64,000 nt of DNA, taken from positions 434,001 to 498,000 of the forward strand of contig JAOTON010000975.1 of the NCBI GenBank assembly GCA_034440635.1, given 5' to 3'. Shown piece by piece: positions 44,459-55,600 of the stretch. A program made the position numbers and the translations under genes. The notes under the pieces are model-generated. The model was not told where the DNA came from. It did not search any database and saw nothing but the letters and a program-made list of their open reading frames with translations. Position 1 is the first letter of the stretch. Each line of letters starts with the position of its first letter. Source of the stretch: Lepas anatifera. Lineage: Eukaryota > Arthropoda > Thecostraca > Lepadidae.

Positions 44459-44728
44459 TCAGCACTCCCAACAAATCGGGTATTTGCAAGTATCACACTT
44501 TCTCCTCTTAGAACCTCGTCCTTCGGCCTCTGGTGCGTCTACGCTTTGGCTCAGCTGTGTTTCCACCATACCTGCCAGGATAGGTTGGACACAGGGGACC
44601 TCCTTCTCACTTTTCATCGGGCAATTCTCCGATTTTTGTCCAATTGAAGACGTGGTCCTGAGATTGTGTCGCGCAAAGTGCAGAGCGATGCCTAAATCCC
44701 AAAAGAGATTGAAATCAACCCCTTTCAT
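44459..44728 (-). pseudogene. Possible transposase C-terminal remnant (Cys-rich end)
   Basis: The minus-strand 89-codon frame ends GRGSKRRKCDTCKYPICWEC and stop. A basic KRRK followed by CxxCx4CxxC at the very C terminus resembles the cysteine-rich tail of piggyBac-like transposases, but the domain is much shorter than usual and no DDD core is visible. It may be chance. Confidence 0.2.
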
Positions 44729-45589
44729 TAAATCCTTAAAAATTCGCTTTGATGCATTTTTCAGGCACTATTTAAAAATTCACCTGTGCTGCAGTTTGTC
44801 CGGGACCTGCCCATCCCTGTTTATCCAGTAAAAATACCTCTACTATCCTCGGTTCGATTTCCAACTGGGTCAAAATAACCTTTTGGTGAGGCCGAGAAAT
44901 TTGAAAAAGGTACATTTTCTGTTCAAATTTTCAAATTTCAGGACCCTGATTGGGGAGTTTGAATTTTTCCGAAGGGTATGTGCTGAATGTGACAAGGAGC
45001 TCAAATCCGCCGCCTTTTTCAGTCTACAGGCGAATGTTATTGCTAGCAGGATGTTGAAGAATAAGTGATTCCTCACTATTTTTGGGGTGGGACACTTATG
45101 GCCTCCACAGGAGTTGTATATGATAGATTGAACAAGCTGTATGATATGCACGGAAGTTGATGAACGATACTTGAATAGTGAACACCAGACACAGCTATTG
45201 AGCTGGTGATAAACTTCGATAAGTAATTGAGCCTTGGGACCTCTTTGTCACTGGGGTTCATTGCGGCGGGGCTACCAGGTCGGTTTGACGAGGGGTGACG
45301 GTGTCACAAATCTGTCCGTTTTCAAATACTCTGTGAAGGCCCGTGAAAACCCTTAGTTTTTAAAAAATACTGAAAATAACCAATGGGGGGGGCGCTTACC
45401 AAACGTACGATTTTGGTACTCCGCTGACGCTCGTGCACTAATATTTCTATTTGCTAACCAGCTCGTTTCTCAGATCGTAAAGTTGAAAATTGTCCTTAGT
45501 CCGCTGATTAACTAGTAGCTAGCAGTAAATCTTATTTTGGAAACGCATGCCTCTGTCAATTTGGTCCTGTTTGTGTTTCTTCTTCATGT

Positions 45590-46525
45590 GCTCTTCACCT
45601 CGTAAGCGCTACCCCGTTCATTAAATTTCCAACCACCCATCAGAATGTCGTCGTCAACTAAGTACCCGGGAACGTCAGTACGCCCCCCCTCCATCAGTAT
45701 GCCCGTTGACCCTTCAGCTCTCCCGCGGGGCGGCAGAAGCACGTCAGCGGCGCGGCGTTGTGAATGAGTGTGCTGACGGTGTCCCCCTGCCGGCAGAGGG
45801 CGTTGCCGGGTAACGCGTCCGTAACGTCGGTGCGCCTCCAGCCGCCCCATCGTCGGTAGCGACGAACCGTGGCTGCTGTGCGTCGGTAGCTCCGCCGCCA
45901 CGCCCACCCGTGACGTCATCGGTGACGTCACTCGCTGACGTCGTCTCCGTCGTCGTCGTCGTTGGGAGCTGTGCGGTGCCGCGGCTGGTGCCGACGGCGG
46001 GAGTGGATGTACACCAGTTCACGTGTGCGCAGCGGGTGGAGCGTTGTGTGAAGGGCGCTGGAGCGGCGGCGGCGCGACTGGGGCGGTTTGGTGCTAGCGA
46101 CGAGGTTCAGGTCGTCCAGACACCGGCGCCGTGCCGGCTGATGTGTGCTGCAGTCGGTTGGTGGTGTGACAGGCTGGAATTGAGTGCATTGTGAAGCCGG
46201 TGAGCGCCCGCGCTGTGGTCGCGGATCGGCGGAGTGGTAGTTACCCCGGTGAAGTTTCTGAAGCGGAGGGAGTGCTGTGGGTACAACTCGCACGTCGCGT
46301 ACAAACACGTCACCAGACGAGCTTCACCGCCACCGCACGTGAACGACCGGCGTCGAGAAGATGGTTCTGCTTGGGTGGTCACTGACGTGAGCGGCGCTGC
46401 TTCAATCAGGGCTTCCACCTGCAGTGGGCGGCGTCGGCTCTGTGGCCGCCTGGGACAGCGGCGGAGGCCGTCAGCGGCGCGTGCTGACCTGTGTTGACCC
46501 CGCGTGAGCAGCATCAGCCGCAGTC
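45590..46525 (+). promoter_or_regulatory. GC-rich promoter/leader region of the GRK gene with a CRE cluster
   Basis: CpG density rises sharply over this kilobase, which ends at the GRK start codon. Three cAMP-response elements lie within 33 bp: TGACGTCA at 45911-45918 and 45923-45930, and TGACGTCG at 45936-45943. A GTC trinucleotide run (45945-45963) follows. No TATA box is evident, as expected for a CpG-type promoter. The transcription start is not determinable by eye. Confidence 0.5.
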
Positions 46526-46638
46526 ATGGCTGACCTGGAGGCGGTGCTGGCCGATGTCAGCTACCTCATGGCCATGGAGAAGTCCAAGTCGACTCCGGCC
46601 GCCAGAGCCAGCAAGAAGATCGTCCTCCCGGACCCGAG
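46526..46638 (+). CDS. GRK2/3-type kinase, exon 1
   Basis: ATG follows CGCAGTC within a GC-rich leader. There are 37 codons plus two bases, ending CCCGAG|GTGAGT, a consensus donor. The N-terminal residues match the GRK2/3 subfamily rather than GRK1, 4, 5, 6 or 7, which start differently. Confidence 0.95.
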
Positions 46639-49600
46639 GTGAGTCATGGATGCGGATATTGGTGTAGGTAACCTCCCTAGCCAGAGCGGCCAAATATCCC
46701 GCCTCCATCCTGGGGGAAATCCCATCTGGAAAGCTTCGAACTTCGTCGGTAAAATATTGGTATAGATAAAACTCTTTGCGATGGAAATTGCCAGACTTAA
46801 TTTTTTTAAAGACGACGCAGTACGAGTTGAACCATGGGGATACCCGCTATGGAGCTTGTCATAGGCAGTTTCTCTTTTTCTAATCCTTGATATCCTGTAA
46901 TGCGTGAGGCGCCTCGTAGTGGGGAAACCCATGTTAGTGGTTTTACCTTCGCGCCAATGTACCGGTTAGCAGGTGCTTGAAGCGATTAGTTCAATATTAG
47001 TGCGAACTTGTGGGCTGGTGTTTTTTAGATTGTGTTGCAGGATAGGAAAAAATCGGTACAGTGGGCGCACTACAGTAGTATGTCTATATGACCGGAAGCA
47101 ATATATATTGCGGCGAACTACCTTATACTGGGTTTGAAATGGTGGGCGACTCCTATTTCCATGAAAAGTAGAGAAGTTGTTGTTCAATTGTTTCGATATG
47201 TTCTAATGTTGAGCGTCTTATGAGCGAGCTGTCGTGGGCCGCCCGCGAATTGGGTTTTTCACTGATATCATTTCTGATAGGGTTAATTTGCCTTGCACCC
47301 TGTCAAAGGAACATTTGAATGCCCTAAACGTAGCTCGTGATGAACTCTGTAGACCTCGAAATTTCCTTATAACATGCAAATGACAGACATTTTATAGCTT
47401 TCTTACCAAAAACCTGCAGCAATATTCTTGTAAATCATCTTACTCAGCGCTAGAAAATATTGGGATGGGCACTTTTTGCCGACGCCGGGGAGCGGCGGTG
47501 TGGCGGCGCCGAAATCGAAAGTGTTGCGCCGGCGCGCGGGCCTGGCGCGGAGCCACGCAGACGGCGGCGAGTCAGCGCCGACCTCGGCCGACCCCAACTG
47601 TAAATGTTTAACGTCGCCGCGGCCCCATAGCGCCGCGGTCCGCCCGGCGGTCCTGAAAAAAAACGCCGGCCGCCTCTGGCCCAGTGACGCTGGTCAGGTC
47701 TGGCCCAGTGACGCTGGTCAGGTCTGGCCCAGTGAGGCTGATCGGGTCTGGCCCAGTGAGGCTGATCGGGGCTGGACCAGTGACGCTGGTCAGGTGCGTT
47801 GGCCCAGTGACGCTGGTCAGGTCTGGCCCAGTGACGCTGGTCAGGTTCTCCGCGGCTGACCTGGTTTGAACACCGACTGGTGCCTGATGGGGACTGCCGA
47901 GTGGGAGCGGGGCAGCGGAGTTTTTGCGGAGGCTGGCTGTATTATAAGTAAGCGCCGGGTGTTTTTAAGCTTTTCCTAGTTGCTTTGCTTGCAAGCTTGT
48001 GCTGGAAGTAATATTTGGCGGGGGTGCTGGCTGTCATATGGTATTTGTCGCCAGGCCGGATTTCTGGCTTTAGCCGGCCGGATGACAGGCGCTTCCGTAA
48101 AGAGGAGTCCCGGGGTGTAATATTCGCTGATGGCCATGCCAGAACCGCCGATGGCGGGTCTGGCGCCAGCTGCAAGCTACTGTTAAAGGCCAGCCACTCC
48201 GTCACAGACGCTAAATTTGGCCACGGCCAGGGATTAAGAAAGTCCAGGAACGGAGCTATTGCGTGGGTCTTTTTCAAGGTGCTGAGATGTAACGTTCCAT
48301 GAGATTATGCCGTTTTGCTGAAATGTCTAAACTCTCCATGAATAATTTAGTTATTTGCATCAGCTTTATGGAGCCTCATTACGCAGTATTTTCATCTAGG
48401 CTTTTTTCCCCAGCGTGCCTTCATCGCCATGGCAATTTTGAGTCGCTGTTCCCTGCGGGGCTTTTTGCCCATTGATCGTGAGCAAATAGCCAAGCTCATT
48501 GATCGTGAGCAGGGGCAGGCCTTTAAATTAACGATGGCTGCTTTGTGCGAAGGCTATATTTGGTACCCGCCCGTTGTTTGTTCAGAAGTAAAACATGGCT
48601 TCTTTGCAACTTGCTCCCCATATGCGGCTATTTCGCGAAATACCTATCCACGAAAATGTAAGCTAATAATTCTATTAACGTCTTGTGTTGACGCTTCAAT
48701 GACAACTGAAGAGTAGCTTGCTTTTGCGCGTAAAAATAAATGATGGAAAATTGATATTCCTTTTATGAGGTGAATTCGTGGCAAAGCGGAGATGAATTTG
48801 CAAACCTGCAATGAATGAAGTGAATTTACCGGTATCACTGTCAATGTCAGGAGTTATTTTTTGCGGCGTTTTTCGGTATATATGTTTGATGACGAATTGA
48901 CAGAGTTGCTTTGAAGGGCACGGGCCAGGATGTGGAGACACATTTATTTGAACCAGCTACGTACATGGCATCACTGTGGGGTCGGTGAAACGCGCTTTAG
49001 AAACGCTGCCTCCCATATTTTGCTCTTAAATGGGATGCTTTTTCAACCTGGGCTACCTGCTGTTCCTGTAACTTTACTGAAGCGCCGCCGCGGAAGGACT
49101 GAGCTAATTACGCGTGATGAAAAGGGGGAGGGGGGGCAGCGCGAAACTGGGCTCTGCGGTCTCAGCAGTGGGGCGTGCCCGGGTCAGGCAGTTCTGGTCG
49201 CGGGTATGCTCGCGCTAAAAGTACACCTGGTGCAAGTTTCAAGCAATTGGTAAATGTTTGCACGGTTTGTGAATTTTGAAGGTTTGGAGAAGTAGATACG
49301 TTCCAGATCTTCGAGGGCCCTGAATTTCCCCGTTCAACGTTGCAAGGCTTTACCTTTTAGTATGGTGTTAGTTTAGGGCCTTTTAGTTTTAGTATGGTAT
49401 TATTTTTAAGATTCTCCCACCAGAATTTGTACCTCCCACCAGAATTTGTACCAAAACTTACAAAGCCTTAAAGCTTGAACCACGTTGTGTTTTGATATGC
49501 TTTGCAACAAAAAGGGTGGGGTAGAGTTTCCTTCTCTTGCACGAGTGCGTTATGCAAGCCACGAGGGTAAGGCTTTTCTTCAATTAAAACTGAAATATAT

Positions 49601-52600
49601 TTTTTGTCAGGTATGCAGCAGGTACAAAATTGTATGTGTGGGTGATTGAATGTGGCCGATGTAGCCGGAGCCTCACTTTTTCAGAACTTTGCCCAAGGGT
49701 AGCTCACGAAAAGAAGCCTGTTGTAGAGTCTTGTCAGGTTTTTTTTTAAATAAGATGATTAGATAGCACCGACCAGAATCGCACCATGTCTCTTACCGTA
49801 CCGTTCGCTGGTAGCGTAAAATGCCCGTGCCTGGGCTCCTATGAACCCCCGCTCCCTGTTGGGTTTCGCGCCCCGCCTTGGCTTTGTCCGACGGCGCCAG
49901 TAAACGGTGGCGCCTTTGCGCCGCCGTACTTGGGAAACAATCCTAGATTGATTCTGTAACTTAAAAACAAAGTTTAGGTCATATCAGGTCAGGTCACCTG
50001 GCCAGGTAAAGTGACCTCAACTCCAAAAATGTTCGAAGTGGCACCAGTGGAAGCAGGTTGAATCTATTGATGTGATATTCATGTCGCTTAATGGCTTAAT
50101 GGCCTGACCGAGTATGACAACTTGTGGTAACATAATTTTTGTATCGATGGATTAGGGTCAGGACGGGTCGTGACCTCCCCATTGGAAATGCATTAAAAAC
50201 GGAAATCCGCGTAATAACCATATTTCTGTAGTTATGGTTCAAAATACCTTCCTATTTTCCAAATTCTAGTGTTTTAGGCCACTCTCTAGGGCCATGTTAC
50301 GCGTTTGGTTCTGTGACCTCTGAGAGGTCTTAGGAGACTACTTAGGCAGGTTGTCAGACTTGGATCAATAACTACGCAGGAAATAATGCACGATCTTGTT
50401 ATATCATTTCGTTTGGATTATCATTGCGAGTCGATTTATTTGCATTCTGACTGTTAGGTCAGATAGGTAGTAACTTTTACCTGACCTAAGGCAGTTTTTT
50501 TACGTTTTGATTTAGCAGAGTCATATCATGCATTGTTCGATTCGCCGTAAGGAGAGGCAGCGAATGAGGTCCAACAAGTCGGCTCTAACTCCACCCACTC
50601 AGACGCCAGAGCTTACAAACCTTCTCCCACCCGTCACATTTATTGACCTGTCATGACCTCAATATTGACCTGGGACAAAAGTGGCAGAAGTTTCATAATA
50701 ATTTCTTACGGGCCATTTACCACCGTTCACGTTGTTTTCACGATCCCGCACGGGAGCTGATATCTAGTTGGTGTTTGAACCCCACCCCACTGGGCGAAGG
50801 GGAATCGGAGCCCCAATGGGGCGGGCTTGAACACAAGTCTTTTTTCCTAGCTTGATAATGGATATTGTCCAATGTTTACAAGGCTTGCTTTTGATGTCAG
50901 TGTTCCTCCAAGATTAATGAGGAACTTGTCCTTCAGGGCCTGATCCCACTATACGAGTGAGTAATTATCGTTAAAGGCAGAATGACAGGTAGATTTGGAG
51001 GGCTTTTGTAGCTGGACGTTCCGCGGAGAACCGTGAGCGGCGACACCGACAAAGAAGTGGTTAGGGAGGAGGGGGGGCATTGAGACCTTACTCCCCCCTC
51101 TCCGCCGACAGGTAACTTGCATTTCGAAAAAACAAAAATCTATTCAGATCTGGTCTTCCTGTGATCCCCGCTCACGCTGCGGGAAAAGCCTTATGTCTTC
51201 CCAATTTGGCTAAGATTGAGAACTTCCTTGGCTGCGAAGTCTTCTCGTTCGTCCTCATTGTTTATGCAATACACTCTGACCCCGTGTCGCTCGGTCCATC
51301 CGCCGACGTCATCAACTTCGCCAAGTTGCAGTCCAACTCCTATCGAGCGCCGGGGCCTACCTGACCAGCTGGTCCCAACTTCATCTCCCGTCATCGCATC
51401 AGATCGGAATAAGAGGAGCCGACTTAGTGCCTTGTACCATCAGAATCGGATCTTGTTAAACTCTCGGAATTGGCTTATTGCATATGAATTGAGGTGAGCT
51501 AGCTGGTGAACGTCACGACCTGACCAGTGGACTTCCATGTCGGAAACTGGAATATGCTGGTCACGGTGAGGCTGCGGAGACCGATCCGTTGCATGCCATG
51601 GGTCGCTCAGCTTGTAACGAAACCATCAGGATTGCTCCAAACTTATGGCCTCGTCTTGTGACGTGCAGAACTATCCATTGAGTTATACCAGCCTTTCCAG
51701 GTGTGCTCACTGACATATACCCAAAGAATTAGCCCACCCAGAAACATATGGTGCTCAGGGGTTGTATGGAACTGCTCCATAGAGAATGCTCGTATGGCTG
51801 GTGTTTCTTGGATTTCGGCAGACGCCCATCTGTCCTGTTCATGAGGGGCGGCCACAACATTGGCTGGCCGTAGCGCTACAAATTTTAGAGCAGTAGATTA
51901 CAGCACATGATGTACCTGTGGCATAATAAGAATTTTCAACTAAGTTGATAAGTTGTAAGGATACTGGTCTGTCTCCTCGAATCCTGGATGTAAAATCCCC
52001 CTAGATTATATATTCGGGTACAGCCCTTCATCAGAATCAAGTAGGTCAAATAAATAATTATCCAGTGATGTTCGGAAATTTACACCCGTGGCCTTTACCT
52101 TGCAGTTCGCAGAAATTAAGGGGCGCTTTCCCCCAGACAGCTGACCATTTCACTTTTTCTCTGGGGAGGGGAAGGGATGCCGCTGACTTGCATCTGCAAT
52201 GAAGCAAATACATATAAACTATAATAAAGGTAAGTTTGTGCCGAGTGTGGGCCATGTAACTTAACCCTTGCCCCAGTGGCGGTTACGAGCCAGCTTCGCC
52301 CCGGTGGGGGCTAAAAAAGACCCCCACGAACGATCTCAAAAACTAAGAGAGCTAGAAAAAGTGCAAAACGGCAATCGAAAGCTCTTCAAAAATGATATCG
52401 AAAATACTTCGGTCATTTTTCTTGTCAGGTCAATATCAAGGTCACCAGAGGTCAAAATCGCTAAAATGAGGTGTACTAAGAAAACCTCATATATCTCAGA
52501 AACTATGATAGTTAGAAACATTTCTTCAACGCTATTCGAAAGCTCTTGAGTTTTTCTTTCATTACAGTGCCATTCATTTTCGTGTCAGGTCAAAGCCTAG

Positions 52601-55600
52601 GGAGCTACAGGTCACTGAATATTGGGCATGTTCTTGGGAATGTCCATAGCTACCCATGCATAAGGGCGTTTCCTTTTTCGCTAATAACTTCCAAACCAAA
52701 CAAGATACAGCCATGGTTGATGCACCATTGCAATCCTCTCGTCGATATGAATCGAATGATGTATAATTTTCCTATCCCAGGTCAAATTTAGGAATTTGAC
52801 CCGACCCAGGCCAACGGTCTGACTCAAATTGACCTGGTATAGTCATGATGTATATTATTTTACCCTCAGTGACTATACAAACACTTTGGTGACAAAATAA
52901 AAGTTCTATCTTAGTTTATTCAAAATTTATAGAGTAAAACACCAAAAAATGCTTATTTGACCTAAGGTGACCTTTTAAAGGTCACAAGTCAAAATTTTTG
53001 GCATCAACTTCAGAAATGGGCTAAGAGCAAATCGTAACCGATTTTGAAGTTGATTCTATCCATACTTACTGAGAAAAGCTCATTTCGTGATTTCCCCATG
53101 TATTGACAATGGGGAGGTCATGCTCTGCACATGACCTTGGGTCACCAATATAAAAATATCGGAACAAATGTTGTGGCTCCTGGTGGGCCCAATATGTGGT
53201 ATGAATTTCAACTTGATCGATTAAACCCTTCGTTTAGTTATGCGGTCCTAAGCATTTTTTAGGTGAGGTCACTTCACCTGGCCTGGTGACCTGACCTGAT
53301 ATGACCTTGAGCTAAAATTTTTAGGAAAGATGTAAAAATGATGAAGGAACAGCTAGACCAAGTTTGGCGGCGCGGTGCGCCGCCGTTTTTTTGGTCACTT
53401 TGGAAAAACCCAAGGGAGGTTCTGAAAAGACCCCCACCCGGGCGAAGGTTAATTGAAGCAGTTCAAGAGCAGATTCATTACTATGTTGCGATGAAATGTG
53501 AAGGGATTTGTGAATGAATGTGGGGAGTTTATTTGTGGCATACGGCTCTCGTTCCGTATTTTTGTTCTCTAGTACTGGTCGGAAGTTGCAGTCGAGTCAA
53601 GACTTCTGTCTCTCATGATGTCGCTGAAAAGTGGAAAGACGCAACGACCATCATTTAGAATGAGTTCTACGGATGGCGCCGATTCAGAGCAGACGTTGAT
53701 GGGCCAGCGCTTGGGCAGCCGTTAGCTTTTCTGAAACGATGGATGCCCTAAAACTTTGCCGCTTCGCTGGATCCTGATTTGGCCCTTATTTTGGAGTTTC
53801 CAGAAAATGTCTGCCTCCGTTTATGTGAGGCGAAACGAGAAAGTGAGCTGCAGCCGTCTGGGTTATCATAGGATGATACAGGATCTCTGATGGGGGGATG
53901 GGGTGTAATAGTCGGAAGGGGAGCCAAAACCCATCAGGTGGGCGCCAAATACAATCTCGGGGGGCACCGAGGTACGACCGGGGAGGGAAGTGCCCGCCTG
54001 GGCCTTGGATCCGTCTATGTGGGTCATAACACGTGGCTGCGGCGCCGCTAGGAATGTGGACGTGAATGTCCACCATAAAGTTACCAGGCGCAAATGCTCA
54101 TCCATAATAGCCCTACCTGCTTCTGCACCCGAATTTAAGTCAGGCGAAGGACTTGTCAAAAGTGGTGGAAAAGTAAAATTCAATAAGATTATCTCGGGCT
54201 TGGAGCTTGTTTTAAAAGTCGATTAAGGATTGTTTTCGTTGAGTTTGTGGCATTAGAATGAGCTGAGCTTATTCTCCTACCCTTTGATGGTCATCTGGGC
54301 TCACTGGGCCAGACCTTACCTAAAGGGAATGGACCACTTTATTGAAATTTTTAAAAAAATGATTTCAGAACAAACGAGGTCTGAAAATAAGGAAAAAACT
54401 TGTTTTCCAATTTCATACGCTTAACTCTATTTTCAACGGGCTCCCGGCTACCCCTATTTTCAACAGGGGGGGGCAGATTCCGCCCCCTAAGATCTCCAAA
54501 TCTACCCGACCGATTTTAAAAATTCAAACTGTAATCAATTCCTCTCGCGCTAAACTCCATTTTTTTTAAAGAAAATTTCATTATTTTTTAAATCGAGGGT
54601 ACGGGGTTCAAAATATAGATACAACATTTCTGCCTTTTTTAGATTATCAACTCTTGTCTCTTAGGCTTGATTTTCACGAAACTAGTATGGATTGACAGCG
54701 AATTGCTTGGAAATAGTCATATCTCATTTAGGCGAAATTCAAAATTCAAGGGCGGTTGTAGGGCCATAAATTTGGGGGAATTATATCAATGTTTTCATGT
54801 TTTTGTTTGCAGATAAGCACACGCCAGGTACAGTGTGATATATGTGATGTCAAGGAAAGGGCTGAAATGCCAAAAATATGTCATAGGCGGATTCAGGGAG
54901 GCAAAATAGTGGGGTATGAAACAAATTACCCCGCCTTTCAGGTATTGCTACTTTTCAAATTACCCCGCCTTTATCCACCCCTGCCCCACCCGGGGAACAC
55001 TCCTGGATCCGCCTACGAATGAATTGTGTCCATTTGGTGTTAGGACTAGATGCATATCTACGATGCTGTCCCATTCAATGCAGACATAACACTAAAATAC
55101 GTTTGAAAGTTAGTGAACCCACCTAATTACGGTATCTGACCACGCTTATGATATCCCTTTATCATATAGTACACGAATGGGATCAATGCATCCTTATTTT
55201 TACCCCTCCCGTCCATTCTGTTGGCATTTTATTCACTTTGGAAGAGATCGAATGGATAATAGTATAGACCCCCATTTTGAGCTTCTGGAACCGCCTATGG
55301 CCAAAAATATGTCGAAATACACATCAACTGTTACCACAAATTTCATTCAGTTTTAGCACTAAATGCATAGTTGCAATGCTTTGTACAATTCAATGCACAC
55401 ACAACACTAAAATAAATTTGAGTGCGAGTGAACCCCCTAATTACGGTACCTGAGCACGCCTATGATTTCTTATTATCATATAATACACATATGGGATCAA
55501 TCCATGATTATTTTTACCCCTCCCGTACATTCTGTACGCAATCTATTTACTTTGGAAGAGCTCGGATGGATAACATTGTAAACCCTCATTTTGAGCCTCT

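Noticed and set aside
47476..47869. ORFs with 8-residue repeats such as WPSDAGQV
   Set aside because: A 24-bp minisatellite is open in several frames. There is no start or splice context and it lies inside GRK intron 1.
51191..51394. Minus-strand frame resembling a LINE/CFDP2-like endonuclease segment
   Set aside because: Only about 20 residues look similar, flanking frames do not continue the domain, and chance cannot be excluded.
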